Shown here: positions 36,140 to 44,999 of the stretch, piece by piece
How positions within the stretch are numbered: position 1 is the first letter of the stretch
How the letters are laid out: each line of letters opens with the position of its first letter
Assembly (NCBI GenBank): GCA_009649675.1
Contig: WJPL01000003.1
Location: 1-64,000, forward strand
Direction of reading: 5' to 3'
DNA from: Alphaproteobacteria bacterium HT1-32
GTDB lineage: Bacteria; Pseudomonadota; Alphaproteobacteria; Rhodospirillales; HT1-32
DNA: 64,000 nucleotides
Translations under genes and position numbers: made by a program
The notes under the pieces: model-generated
The model's input: only the letters and a program-made list of their open reading frames with translations
What the model was told of the DNA's origin: nothing
Database searches by the model: none

Positions 36140-36670
36140 CTACTCCGGTCCGAGCACTGAGGCTGTGTCCCCATTCAGCCATTTCCGAGCGATTGTTGAG
36201 GCTTTTGCCTTGTCAGCGTCAGTCATCTTGATCTCAACAGACTCGATCGCGTCCTTCATCTTCTCACAGACGTCCCGGCCATCCAGCGTCATGAGCGCAT
36301 AGGCCCGGGCGTAATCGACATCTGTGCCGTACATTCCGGCCGAATGCATCCAGCCACAGATACAGCGTGAGGGGCGATGTCCGTCCAGTGCGGCTTCACG
36401 GTAGAGCCGGGCTGCCGTGAGATAATCAGCCCATTCTGCCGGACCAACCGAGAGTAATTCCGCGAGTTCATATTTCGCTATGGTATGCCCGCGATTCGAT
36501 GCCTCAGAATAGAGGGCGACGATCTCTCGGAAATCATACTCATCTTCAATGAGCGGTACGAGCTGGCGGGCGCGTTCGACCAGTTGCTGTGGCGATGGAG
36601 ATTGCGCTGTGGCCGGAACCGGACCACTTACCGCCAGCAGAAAGACGACAAGGATCAGACAGCGTATCAT
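36140..36670 (-). CDS. Secreted Sel1-like repeat protein
   Basis: The 176-residue protein has a Sec signal peptide (MIRCLILVVFLLAVSG, cleavage after ATA near residue 22) and helical repeats of the Sel1/TPR type: YSEASNRGHTIAKYELAELL and ARLYREAALDGHRPSRCICG. Such periplasmic repeat proteins mediate protein contacts; no specific role can be assigned. It starts 5 bp after the aminotransferase stop on the same strand, so the two may be co-transcribed. Confidence 0.7.
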   Translation of the reverse strand: MIRCLILVVFLLAVSGPVPATAQSPSPQQLVERARQLVPLIEDEYDFREIVALYSEASNRGHTIAKYELAELLSVGPAEWADYLTAARLYREAALDGHRPSRCICGWMHSAGMYGTDVDYARAYALMTLDGRDVCEKMKDAIESVEIKMTDADKAKASTIARKWLNGDTASVLGPE

Positions 36671-36675
36671 CAGAT

Positions 36676-37539
36676 TTACATATGAGGGTCTTTGACGCCG
36701 GCAAATCTGAAATACAGTTCGCGGCTTTTGCGGAACATCGGGCCAGCCTGATATTCGCGATCATCAATCCGGATGGCCGGAATGACTTTCGGGTTGTTAC
36801 CGGTTGCGAACACCTCGTCGGCTTCCAGAACCTCTTGATAACTGCACTGGCGTTCCTGAACCTCGACATCCGCATCGCGCAGCAACTTCATCACCCGCTG
36901 CCGGGTAATACCATTCAGGAAAGTACCATTGATGGCCGGTGTATGGACCACCCCGTCTTTGACAAAAAACAGATTGGCGCAGGAGAATTCGGCGAGATTG
37001 CCGAGGGGGTCGAGAACCACAGCCATATCGAACCCGCGGGACCGGGCGTCACGCATGCCGCGTGCAACATTGGGATAAAGGCAGGATGCCTTTGCCAGCG
37101 TGGGAGCGGAATCGGGCAGGGGACGATGATATCTTGTCAGTGACGCGCTAAAGCCGGTCGGCGGCGGCATCGGGCTTTCATGGATCGCCAGGACGAAAGA
37201 TGTTGATTCGGGGTCTGCGACAATGAAACCGGTGTCGGCATAAAACATCGGGCAGATATAAAGTTCTGCATCCGACGGGAACATGGCTATTCCCTCCAGC
37301 GACAGGCGGATGATTTCCTCGGCAGTGATATCCGGTTCAAGCCCCATCAGTTCTGCGGAACGGATCGCGCGCGCACTGTGCAGATCAAGGTCCGGTGCCT
37401 TGCCGTCAAGAGAGCGGGCGCCATCAAACACCATCCCGCCAAGCCAGCCACCATGTGCCTTTGCCCGCATCATTTCCGTAGCACCATCCTGCCAGATGCC
37501 ATCTCTCCAGACGATGCCTTCGGGGCCCGGTGTTATCAT
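36676..37539 (-). CDS. Class IV (branched-chain amino acid-like) aminotransferase
   Basis: The 287-residue PLP enzyme of fold type IV has the cofactor Lys in TLAKASCLYPNVARGM (near 150), the Glu/Asn-containing NLAEFSCANLFFV segment near residue 185, and FLNGITRQRVMKLL then ADEVFATGNNPKVIPAI for PLP phosphate binding. It most resembles IlvE-type branched-chain aminotransferases; D-amino acid transaminase or ADC lyase is less likely given the length and motifs. It lies divergent from the DUF952-pyrD operon. Confidence 0.8.
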   Translation of the reverse strand: MITPGPEGIVWRDGIWQDGATEMMRAKAHGGWLGGMVFDGARSLDGKAPDLDLHSARAIRSAELMGLEPDITAEEIIRLSLEGIAMFPSDAELYICPMFYADTGFIVADPESTSFVLAIHESPMPPPTGFSASLTRYHRPLPDSAPTLAKASCLYPNVARGMRDARSRGFDMAVVLDPLGNLAEFSCANLFFVKDGVVHTPAINGTFLNGITRQRVMKLLRDADVEVQERQCSYQEVLEADEVFATGNNPKVIPAIRIDDREYQAGPMFRKSRELYFRFAGVKDPHM

Positions 37540-37614
37540 GTCGCGTTCCTTCTGTATTATCGTGCAGTCAGTGTAACGGACCGGGCAGGGCAGGCAATGT
37601 AATGCTGATGCGCT

Positions 37615-37642
37615 TTGACAAGGTCGGCTGCTCGGCTAATTT
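37615..37642 (+). promoter_or_regulatory. Candidate promoter of DUF952-pyrD-HAD operon (near-leaderless)
   Basis: A perfect TTGACA (37615-37620) is followed after 16 bp by TAATTT (37637-37642). The start point would fall on or next to the ATG at 37649, and no Shine-Dalgarno is visible, suggesting a leaderless transcript. Confidence 0.45.
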
Positions 37643-37648
37643 GCCGCC

Positions 37649-38002
37649 ATGACCGATCAGATCATCTATCACATGTGCCGACAGGAAGAGTGGCAGTCCG
37701 CTCAGACAACAGGCCGGTATCCCGGGTCGTCGCAGGATGCGGCTGACGGGTTCATTCATTTTTCGACCGCCACACAGATTGTCGAAAGCGCCGCAAAGCA
37801 CCGGGCCGGACAGACGGGCCTGCTGTTGCTGACAGTCGATGCGACCAAGCTGGGCGATGCCCTGAAGTGGGAGCCATCACGGGGCGGACAGCTTTTCCCG
37901 CATCTCTATGGTGAGTTGCCTGTGGCAGCGGTCAACCGTGCTGACCCGCTGCCGATTGGTGATGACGGACGACATGTCTTTCCGGAAACGATGGGGTCAT
38001 GA
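37649..38002 (+). CDS. DUF952 family protein
   Basis: The 117-residue protein is a DUF952 member (IIYHMCRQEEWQ, DGFIHFSTATQI, EPSRGGQLFPHLYGELPV). The His-containing IHFS and FPHLYG pattern is shared with Tpt1/ADP-ribosyl-related folds, but no activity has been assigned to the small bacterial family. It is the first gene of an operon; its stop overlaps the pyrD ATG by 4 bp (ATGA). There is no Shine-Dalgarno. Confidence 0.85.
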   Translation: MTDQIIYHMCRQEEWQSAQTTGRYPGSSQDAADGFIHFSTATQIVESAAKHRAGQTGLLLLTVDATKLGDALKWEPSRGGQLFPHLYGELPVAAVNRADPLPIGDDGRHVFPETMGS

Positions 38003-39051
38003 GCATTCAATCCATGATGGTTGCACTGGCCCGGCAGCTACCCGCTGAACCGGCACACCGGCTGACCATTGCCGGCCTGAAGATGGGCTTTGGCGGAAAA
38101 GCCGATGAAAAACCTGCGCCGTCACTAAAGCAAAATATATTCGGCCTCGACTTTCCGTCACCCGTCGGACTGGCTGCCGGGTTCGACAAGAATGCGGAAG
38201 TACCGGATGCCATGTTGCGTCTGGGCTTTGGTTTTGTCGAAATCGGCAGCGTGACACCCCGCCCACAGACCGGGAACCCGAAGCCACGGCTGTTCCGTCT
38301 GACAGAAGACGGTGCGGTCATCAACCGGATGGGATTCAATAACGAAGGGGTGCCAGCCGTTCTGAAACGGCTGAACGCCCGCAACCGCGGTGCCGGTATC
38401 CTTGGTGTCAATCTTGGCAAGAACAAGGACAGCGCGGATGCCGCAGCCGATTATGCCATCGGTGCGCGGGAACTCGGCGGACATGCTGATTACATGGTGG
38501 TCAATGTTTCCTCACCAAACACGCCGGGGCTGCGGGCCTTGCAAAGCGCCGCTGAACTGAACGCCATTGTCGCGGCTGTTCGTGATGCCCTGCCGAAAAC
38601 CGGCGGGCCGGCGGTTCTGGTCAAAATTGCACCGGACCTGGAAGATAACGACAAGGCCGATATCGCAGCGGCGGTTCAGGCGGGCGGCATCGACGGACTG
38701 ATTATCAGCAATACAACCATCACCCGACCGGAGACGCTGCGTGACAGCAACAAGACCCAAACCGGTGGGCTGTCCGGCAAACCACTGACCAGTCTTGCCC
38801 TGCAAACCCTGAAAGACATGCGGCGCCTTCTTGGGTCTGCCATTCCGCTGGTCGGGGTTGGCGGCATTTCCAGCGGTCAGGATGCTTATGAACGCATTTG
38901 TGCGGGTGCGTCCCTCGTACAGCTTTACACCGCTCTCGTGTATGCGGGACCACCTCTGGTGATGGAAATCAACCGGGTGCTGGCGGAACGTCTGAAAGCG
39001 GATGGATTCACGACTATTTCTGACGCTGTCGGATCGAAATCACAGGATTAA
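37999..39051 (+). CDS. pyrD: Dihydroorotate dehydrogenase (quinone), class 2
   Basis: The 350-residue FMN enzyme oxidises dihydroorotate to orotate in pyrimidine synthesis, passing electrons to membrane quinones. It has the class 2 N-terminal helical extension (LARQLPAEPAHRLTI), PVGLAAGFDKNAEV at the start of the barrel, the catalytic Ser in NVSSPNTPGLRALQ (near 175), VGVGGISSGQDAYERI and QLYTALVYAGP. Coupled to the DUF952 gene by ATGA, and the HAD gene starts 5 bp after its stop. Confidence 0.95.
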   Translation: MSIQSMMVALARQLPAEPAHRLTIAGLKMGFGGKADEKPAPSLKQNIFGLDFPSPVGLAAGFDKNAEVPDAMLRLGFGFVEIGSVTPRPQTGNPKPRLFRLTEDGAVINRMGFNNEGVPAVLKRLNARNRGAGILGVNLGKNKDSADAAADYAIGARELGGHADYMVVNVSSPNTPGLRALQSAAELNAIVAAVRDALPKTGGPAVLVKIAPDLEDNDKADIAAAVQAGGIDGLIISNTTITRPETLRDSNKTQTGGLSGKPLTSLALQTLKDMRRLLGSAIPLVGVGGISSGQDAYERICAGASLVQLYTALVYAGPPLVMEINRVLAERLKADGFTTISDAVGSKSQD

Positions 39052-39056
39052 TCATC

Positions 39057-39947
39057 ATGAACACTGCCCATCCCCGACTGCTTAACGGGCTGTCTGAACT
39101 TGCCCCGGATATTGACGGATTCGTCCTCGACCTGTGGGGCGTGATGCATGATGGCGTACAGCCTTATCCGGGTGCCATTGACTGTCTGGAGCAGATCCAG
39201 AAAGCCGGTAAACGGGCCGTGTTTCTGTCGAATGCGCCACGTCGGGTGCAGGCCGTCATCGACCACCTGACGCATCTGGGTGTCCCACGGGAGCTTTATC
39301 ACGACGTGCTGTCCAGCGGGGAAGCGGCCTGGCGGGCAATCCGGGATCAGTCCGATGAGTTTGTTCGCTCACTTGGCCGGGAATGCCTGCATATTGGCCC
39401 TGACCGGGACCTGACAATGCTGGAAGGTGGCCTCATCAATCGCCGGACCACTGCCGATGGGGCCAGTTTCGCGATGATTACCGGCGCCCATAGTGCTGAC
39501 TCCGTTGTTGCCGATTATCAGAGCATTCTGGATGACATGAAGAAACGCGGCCTCCCGGCAATCTGCGCCAATCCGGATCTGGAAGTGATCCGCGGCGGTA
39601 AGCGGGAAATCTGTGCCGGGGCCATTGCAGCCCGCTATGAGGAAATGGGAGGTGAGGTCCGGTATTACGGCAAGCCGCACGCCAACGTGCTCGAAGAAGC
39701 CGTCGGTATGCTTGGCGTCGACAAGTCCCGCGCCGTCATGGTGGGGGATTCATTCCGGACGGATATTGCGGCGGCCAATGCGGCAGGCGTCGGGGGCGTC
39801 TTTGTCGCCCGTGGTATTTATGCCGAACGCCTGATGATTGAACCGGGCAAGCAGCCGAAAGCCGAGGCGGTTGCCCTGATGGCAACCGAGTTCGGCGTAA
39901 CGGTCGATCATGTTTTGCCGGGTCTTATTTGGCAGGCGGATCGATAA
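39057..39947 (+). CDS. HAD superfamily IIA protein, TIGR01459 type
   Basis: The 296-residue protein has a HAD core with motif I reading FVLDLWGVMHDG (near residue 23), LSNAPRR for motif II, the conserved Lys in YYGKPHANV and the motif IV MVGDSFRTDIAAANAAG. It belongs to the NagD-like capped subgroup. The second Asp of motif I, normally the acid/base, is Trp (D-L-W), a hallmark of this alphaproteobacterial family, so ordinary phosphatase activity is doubtful. It completes the pyrD operon and overlaps the convergent AbrB-type gene by 23 bp. Confidence 0.85.
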   Translation: MNTAHPRLLNGLSELAPDIDGFVLDLWGVMHDGVQPYPGAIDCLEQIQKAGKRAVFLSNAPRRVQAVIDHLTHLGVPRELYHDVLSSGEAAWRAIRDQSDEFVRSLGRECLHIGPDRDLTMLEGGLINRRTTADGASFAMITGAHSADSVVADYQSILDDMKKRGLPAICANPDLEVIRGGKREICAGAIAARYEEMGGEVRYYGKPHANVLEEAVGMLGVDKSRAVMVGDSFRTDIAAANAAGVGGVFVARGIYAERLMIEPGKQPKAEAVALMATEFGVTVDHVLPGLIWQADR

Positions 39948-41001
39948 CCGAGCGGAACAGCTTGAAGAACAACGGCGCGGCGATAACGACAAACAGCAGC
40001 CGCGCCAGATGATGGGTCGAGATAAAGGCTGTCTCGATACCCAGTGACAGACTGATCAGGGACATCTCGGCAAACCCGCCAGGGGCGAAGGCCAGGAACA
40101 GGCTGATCATCGGATAACCGATCCAGCCATCCAGTGCCCAGGCCAGGGCAACAGCCATCAGCAGAATCAGAGCTGTCGAGACAATGCCGTGTCCGACAGT
40201 TTCCGCCACGGTTTTGCGGGTGACGCCGCTGAATTTGGCACCAACAGAGCAGCCCAGAGCCAACTGAGCCAAAGCAATCAATACACCCGGAGGGGCCGCG
40301 TCGGTAAAGCCGAGCACATGCACGACAATCGATGCAACCATTGCGCCAGTCATCTGTGGCGCAGGCATGCGGATCAGGCGGGCGCCGAAGAAACCGACGA
40401 TGCCTGCAGCCAGCAGAACCAGTGCATCATTGAGCTCCAGCGTACCCCCGATTTGCGTGACCAGCAGATTGGGAGGGACATATCCCTCAAACACACGGAA
40501 CCAGAGCGGCAGCAGCAGAACGACAATAAAAACACGGGTGGTGTGAATCAGCGCCACACGCGGGACATTCGCCCCGTAGGATTCCGCAATGATGACCATT
40601 TCTCCAAAACCGCCGGGAGCAGAGGAGAAAAAGGCCGTCATCGGCCGGAACTTGCCGGTACTTTTCAGATAAGCCATTACCAGCACAGTCGCCAGAGTGG
40701 CGAAGATAACCACCGCAAGCAGGGTCGGGGCCCAGTTTGTTGCATGCTCCAGCGTTTCAGGGGTAAAGGTTGCCCCGATCATCAGACCGAGAATGACAAC
40801 CATGCCGTTACGCAGCGCACTTGGAAAGGCAACGCGCATCCCCATCAGAGCGGCAATCGTGGTAAAAACCATTGATCCGGTCATCCAGCCCAGCGGCATT
40901 TTCATGAGTGTAAAAACACCCCCGCCGACGAGTCCGATCAAGACGGTCTGAATCCATGTACGCCACATGGCGCCATCTCGAAGGGAATCAGGTAGCTTCA
41001 T
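39925..41001 (-). CDS. AbrB-family putative membrane transporter
   Basis: The 358-residue hydrophobic protein has about ten membrane helices in two homologous halves, each with a Pro-Gly-Gly turn: [19 protein letters not shown] and [18 protein letters not shown]. This matches the AbrB (ammonia monooxygenase-like) family, whose substrate is unknown despite the name. The start overlaps the nadK stop (ATGA), and the 3' end overlaps the convergent HAD gene by 23 bp. Confidence 0.82.
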   Translation of the reverse strand: MKLPDSLRDGAMWRTWIQTVLIGLVGGGVFTLMKMPLGWMTGSMVFTTIAALMGMRVAFPSALRNGMVVILGLMIGATFTPETLEHATNWAPTLLAVVIFATLATVLVMAYLKSTGKFRPMTAFFSSAPGGFGEMVIIAESYGANVPRVALIHTTRVFIVVLLLPLWFRVFEGYVPPNLLVTQIGGTLELNDALVLLAAGIVGFFGARLIRMPAPQMTGAMVASIVVHVLGFTDAAPPGVLIALAQLALGCSVGAKFSGVTRKTVAETVGHGIVSTALILLMAVALAWALDGWIGYPMISLFLAFAPGGFAEMSLISLSLGIETAFISTHHLARLLFVVIAAPLFFKLFRSVIDPPAK

Positions 41002-41765
41002 GGCTGAAATTGCTCCGCAATAATGCGATCCTCTAGATTATGTTCAGGATCAAATAACAGATTCAGGCTTGTCGCACGGTCCTGGGTGATCTCCACCCTC
41101 GCGACATTCCGGATTTCGGTAAAATCGGCGACAGCAGAAACAGGCCGCTTTGCCGGATTGAGAATATCGAGTGTGACTTTTGCCGTGTCAGGCAACAACG
41201 CACCCCGCCATCGACGGGGCCGGAAGGCGCTGATCGGTGTCAGGGCAAGCAGGGAAGTCCCAAGCGGTATGATCGGACCGTGGGCGGAAAGATTGTAGGC
41301 CGTGCTGCCTGCCGGGGTTGCTACAATAAAGCCGTCGCAGATGAGATCCTTTAACTGGACCTTGTCATCAACGGAAATGCGCAGCTGTGCGGCCTGGCGC
41401 GTCTGGCGCAGCAGGGAGACCTCGTTGATGGCGCGTGCCGTATTCTCAACTCCGTCAGTATCTCGGGTATGCATCAGCAAAGGGTTGAGGGTAATGGATT
41501 CTGATGCCTGCAGCCGTTCCAGCAGATTGTCTTCCCGATAACGGTTCATGAGAAAACCAACGGTACCGCGATTCATGCCATAGATCGGGATGTCGCGGGA
41601 CAGATAGCGGTGCAGGGTTTCAAGCATCAGCCCGTCGCCGCCAAGTGCCACAATTACATCAGCATCAGCAGGATCAACGTTCTCATACCGGTCCTTCAGC
41701 CGGACGAGGGCCTGTTCGGCCCCGGAGCTGCTGGAGGCGACGAACGCGATCTTGTTGAAATCCAT
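40998..41765 (-). CDS. nadK: NAD kinase
   Basis: The 255-residue enzyme phosphorylates NAD to NADP. It shows the ATP/NAD-kinase GGDG motif ([14 protein letters not shown], near residue 41), [10 protein letters not shown] and [18 protein letters not shown] start at ATG 41765 ([14 protein letters not shown]), since the upstream 23 in-frame residues look non-coding and the family begins here. It is coupled to the AbrB-type gene by a 4-bp overlap and lies 106 bp downstream of purC. Confidence 0.93.
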   Translation of the reverse strand: MDFNKIAFVASSSSGAEQALVRLKDRYENVDPADADVIVALGGDGLMLETLHRYLSRDIPIYGMNRGTVGFLMNRYREDNLLERLQASESITLNPLLMHTRDTDGVENTARAINEVSLLRQTRQAAQLRISVDDKVQLKDLICDGFIVATPAGSTAYNLSAHGPIIPLGTSLLALTPISAFRPRRWRGALLPDTAKVTLDILNPAKRPVSAVADFTEIRNVARVEITQDRATSLNLLFDPEHNLEDRIIAEQFQP

Positions 41766-41871
41766 GCGGCTTTCCGACACTTGTGGGCGGGCAGTATAAC
41801 GGTCTGGTCCTGAATGACACCAGTGTCCGTACAAAATAAATCCGGTGACCAGTCAGGCAGGTATCAGACTG

Positions 41872-42855
41872 TCAGAAATATTCCGGAAATTCACGCGCCA
41901 GAGCAGCCCGGATACGGTCACGAACCGGAGTACGGATATCACCAGGCGAGAAGGGCAGGCCGGTCACTGTTTCATACAGGGTAACATAGCGCGAGCTGAA
42001 TTCGATCAGGGTCGGGCCGGGGATTTCAGGAACCGGTTCCGTGTAGGGATCACAACGCTGGCTGATCCACAGTCGCAGAAATTCCTTATCCAGACTGTCG
42101 GGTTCTTCCCCTGCTGCGTGGCGGCTTTCATAGCTTCCGGCCTTCCAGTACCGGCTGGAATCTGGTGTATGCGCCTCGTCGGCCAGAATGAATGCTCCCG
42201 TTTCATCGACGCCGAATTCGTATTTTGTATCGACCAGAATCAAACCGTGTTTTGCAGCAACTTCGCGCCCGCGGGCAAACAGTGCCAGACTGATACGCGA
42301 CAATTCATCCCAGCGTTCGGCGGACATAATACCGGATGAGATAATTTCATCTGCCGTGATCGGAGCATCATGACCTCCGACTTCGGCTTTGGTTGTCGGG
42401 GTGATGATGGTCGCCGGAAGCTTGTCATTCTTGCGCAAGCCGTCAGGCACAGAATGACCATATACGGTGCGTTTGCCGGCTTCATACATCTTCCAGACGC
42501 TCGTATCCGTCGATCCGGTCAGATAATCGCGCACGACGATTTCAATGGGCAGCATATCAAGCCGTTTGGCAACGGTGACATTCGGGTCGGGAAAGCTGAT
42601 GACATGGTTCGGACAGATATCTTCAGTCTGCTCAAACCAGAATTTTGCTGTCTGCGTCAGGACCTGACCTTTCAGGGGAACCGAGGCGAGAACCACATCA
42701 AACGCCGACTGCCGGTCTGTCGCGATCATGACACGGCGACCATCCGGCAGATCATAGGCATCACGTACCTTGCCGCGATAGTGATTCGGAAGTTCCGGAA
42801 AAAATCCGTCATCCAGCCGGTTGGCCAGCAGGGTGTCATTGTCAGTTTCGGTCAT
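41872..42855 (-). CDS. purC: Phosphoribosylaminoimidazole-succinocarboxamide synthase (SAICAR synthetase)
   Basis: The 327-residue enzyme joins aspartate to CAIR in purine synthesis. Motifs include YRGKVRDAYDLPDGRRVMIATDR at the N-terminus, EIVVRDYLTGS, LVDTKYEFGVD and EAHTPDSSRYW. It is the longer form (about 300 residues or more), not the 240-residue form typical of many alphaproteobacteria. No GGAGG precedes the ATG at 42855; upstream is TTTATCCAGGCTGACTGCA on the coding strand. It is probably a single gene. Confidence 0.95.
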   Translation of the reverse strand: MTETDNDTLLANRLDDGFFPELPNHYRGKVRDAYDLPDGRRVMIATDRQSAFDVVLASVPLKGQVLTQTAKFWFEQTEDICPNHVISFPDPNVTVAKRLDMLPIEIVVRDYLTGSTDTSVWKMYEAGKRTVYGHSVPDGLRKNDKLPATIITPTTKAEVGGHDAPITADEIISSGIMSAERWDELSRISLALFARGREVAAKHGLILVDTKYEFGVDETGAFILADEAHTPDSSRYWKAGSYESRHAAGEEPDSLDKEFLRLWISQRCDPYTEPVPEIPGPTLIEFSSRYVTLYETVTGLPFSPGDIRTPVRDRIRAALAREFPEYF

Positions 42856-42916
42856 TGCAGTCAGCCTGGATAAAAAGGGAAGGGGCTAAACGCCGTAACC
42901 TGTTCTAACGGATGGA

Positions 42917-43906
42917 TCAGCCGCCCGTCACGCTCATATGACGTGAAACGGCAGGTGATTTACGTCGCCGGTCGATGACGAAGTCATGTCCCTTCGGCTT
43001 CCGGGAAATCGCTTCGTGAATTGCTGCATCCAGAGCCTCGTCGCTCTCACTGGCGCGCAAAGGTTCGCGGAGGTCTGCAGCATCGTCCTGTCCCAGACAC
43101 ATATACAGGGTTCCCGTGCAGGTCAGCCGGACGCGGTTGCAGCTTTCACAGAAATTATGCGTCATCGGGGTAATGAAACCAATCCGCTTGCCGGTTTCTG
43201 CGACGGTGTAATATTTCGCCGGGCCGCCCGTCGTATGGTCCGATGCATTCAGCGTCCAGTCCTGTTTCAGGGCGGCGCGTACCATGCTGAGAGGCAGATA
43301 CTGGTCATTGCGGTCGCCGGTGATCTCGCCCAGTGGCATGGTTTCGATGATGGTCAGGTCGAGGTCGTTCTCGCCACACCAGCCTGTCATGGCTGACAGT
43401 TCGTCCTCGTTGACGCCTTTCAGCGCTACCGCATTGATCTTGACCTCAAGTCCGGCATCTTTCGCGGCCCTGACACCGTCCAGAACCTTGTCGAGCTTGC
43501 CCCAGCGGGTGATCGCCGCAAACTTTTCCGGATCGAGCGTGTCGATGGAAACATTAACCCGCCGCATGCCGAACCGATAGAGATCTTCGGCATATTTCCC
43601 AAGCTGGCTGCCGTTCGTGGTGATGGTCAGTTCTTTCAGCGCACCGCTTTCCAGATGACGGCCCATGCGTTCGATGAGCCACATGATGTTGCGCCGTACC
43701 AGCGGTTCACCACCCGTGAGGCGAAGTTTTTCGACACCATTACGAACGAAAGCGCTGTACAGTCGATCAAGTTCCTCAAGCGACAGAACTTCTTTTTTGG
43801 GCAGAAACGTCATGTCTTCTGCCATGCAATAGACACAGCGAAAATCGCAGCGGTCAGTGACCGACACGCGCAGATAATTGATTGTACGACCGAAGGGATC
43901 GATCAT
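42917..43906 (-). CDS. moaA: GTP 3',8-cyclase MoaA (molybdenum cofactor)
   Basis: The 329-residue radical SAM enzyme starts molybdenum cofactor synthesis from GTP. It has the N-terminal cluster motif [12 protein letters not shown] (Cys-x3-Cys-x2-Cys), [11 protein letters not shown] for SAM, the C-terminal cluster [18 protein letters not shown], and the C-terminal Gly-Gly tail (SVTGG) needed for activity. It begins at ATG 43906 and ends 61 bp before purC begins. No molybdenum cofactor riboswitch was recognised in the 130 bp upstream. Confidence 0.96.
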   Translation of the reverse strand: MIDPFGRTINYLRVSVTDRCDFRCVYCMAEDMTFLPKKEVLSLEELDRLYSAFVRNGVEKLRLTGGEPLVRRNIMWLIERMGRHLESGALKELTITTNGSQLGKYAEDLYRFGMRRVNVSIDTLDPEKFAAITRWGKLDKVLDGVRAAKDAGLEVKINAVALKGVNEDELSAMTGWCGENDLDLTIIETMPLGEITGDRNDQYLPLSMVRAALKQDWTLNASDHTTGGPAKYYTVAETGKRIGFITPMTHNFCESCNRVRLTCTGTLYMCLGQDDAADLREPLRASESDEALDAAIHEAISRKPKGHDFVIDRRRKSPAVSRHMSVTGG

Positions 43907-44036
43907 GACGTCTCTCCGCAGCGTTCTTTTTGATTCAGTCGATATTACCGATCACCAGCCAACCGACAAACGCTATCGGCCCGGAACTGTCGGTCATCCT
44001 GATTAGATGGCGATGCCCGGCCGGGCGTCAAGTGCC

Positions 44037-44999
44037 CTAGTTCCGGCTGTAGCGGTCCCGTATGAGTGCTGTCAGTCCCAGAAAAGCCGGATAGGGGTGC
44101 ATGATGATCCGGACCGGTATTGGTGAAAGGTACTCCCGGAAACGGCCTTTGTCCTCAAACCGGCATCGGAAGTTTGATGCTGCGATAATTCCGGGCATCC
44201 GGGGCAGTATACCTCCGGCAAGAAACACACCACCCTGAGCGCCGACGGTCAGGGCAAGGTTGGAGGCAACAGTGCCAAGAAATCCGCAGAACAGTTTGAT
44301 TGTCTCGGCAGACATGTCGCCGTCACCTGCCAGCACATCCTCGACGATCTCTCTGGCCGACATTGCGCTGTCGGGGACACCGTTTAACTCACACAGGGCT
44401 GTGTAGATGTTCTCTATTCCCTGTCCGGACACGACTCTCTCGGCAGAGACATGATCGAATTTCCGGGCCAGCAGATTAAGTACGAGAGCTTCGGATTCTG
44501 TCCGGCTGGCCATCGTGACATGTCCGCCCTCTGTCATCAGCGGGGACCATCGCCCATCCGTTGTCGGTATCAGGGCAGAGACGCCCAGCCCGGTTCCCGG
44601 TCCCAGAACAGCCAGCGCGCATCCCGGTTGCGGCTTCCGGCAATCCAGAGGGAACAGATCGTCGTTGTCGAGATGAGGAATGGCCATCGCCTGTGCGGTG
44701 AAGTCATTCACCAGAAACAAGAACTCAAGGCCAAAACGAACCCGCAGCTGATCAGCGTCTACGGACCAGGGCAGATTGGTCATTTCAGCTTTAGGGCCTT
44801 TCACCGGCCCGGCCACACAAATGGCACCGTTTCGAGGTTTCAGCTCTTCCGGGACTGTCGAAAGGAAAATGTCGATGATACTTGCGAGGTCGCGATAATC
44901 AGCGCAGCGATAAGTTCGCGCATAGTCGTTGTCAGAGTCCGCGAGCCCGATTGCAAAACGGGCATTCGTGCCGCCAATATCACCAAGCAGACTGGCCAT
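44037..44999 (-). CDS. glk: Glucokinase
   Basis: The 320-residue enzyme phosphorylates glucose. It opens MASLLGDIGGTNARFAIG (ATP phosphate loop), has FLVNDFTAQAMAIP with the catalytic Asp, VLGPGTGLGVSAL, and TEGGHVTMASRTESE with the zinc/His pattern of the bacterial Glk family. It follows otsA directly (otsA ends at 45000, glk starts at 44999), so it is the last gene of the trehalose operon and would capture glucose released by the GH15 enzyme. Confidence 0.95.
   Translation of the reverse strand: MASLLGDIGGTNARFAIGLADSDNDYARTYRCADYRDLASIIDIFLSTVPEELKPRNGAICVAGPVKGPKAEMTNLPWSVDADQLRVRFGLEFLFLVNDFTAQAMAIPHLDNDDLFPLDCRKPQPGCALAVLGPGTGLGVSALIPTTDGRWSPLMTEGGHVTMASRTESEALVLNLLARKFDHVSAERVVSGQGIENIYTALCELNGVPDSAMSAREIVEDVLAGDGDMSAETIKLFCGFLGTVASNLALTVGAQGGVFLAGGILPRMPGIIAASNFRCRFEDKGRFREYLSPIPVRIIMHPYPAFLGLTALIRDRYSRN

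Noticed and set aside
40189-40875. 228-codon plus-strand open frame
   Set aside because: Antisense of the AbrB-type transporter; Gln/His/Arg-rich shadow.
44012-44029. GATGCCCGG/CCGGGCGTC palindrome downstream of glk, possible terminator
   Set aside because: Continuous palindrome with no proper loop unless inner pairs open, and no T tract; too weak to list.
43907-44036. Searched for a molybdenum cofactor riboswitch upstream of moaA
   Set aside because: The gap is only 130 bp and shows no recognisable multi-stem conserved element.
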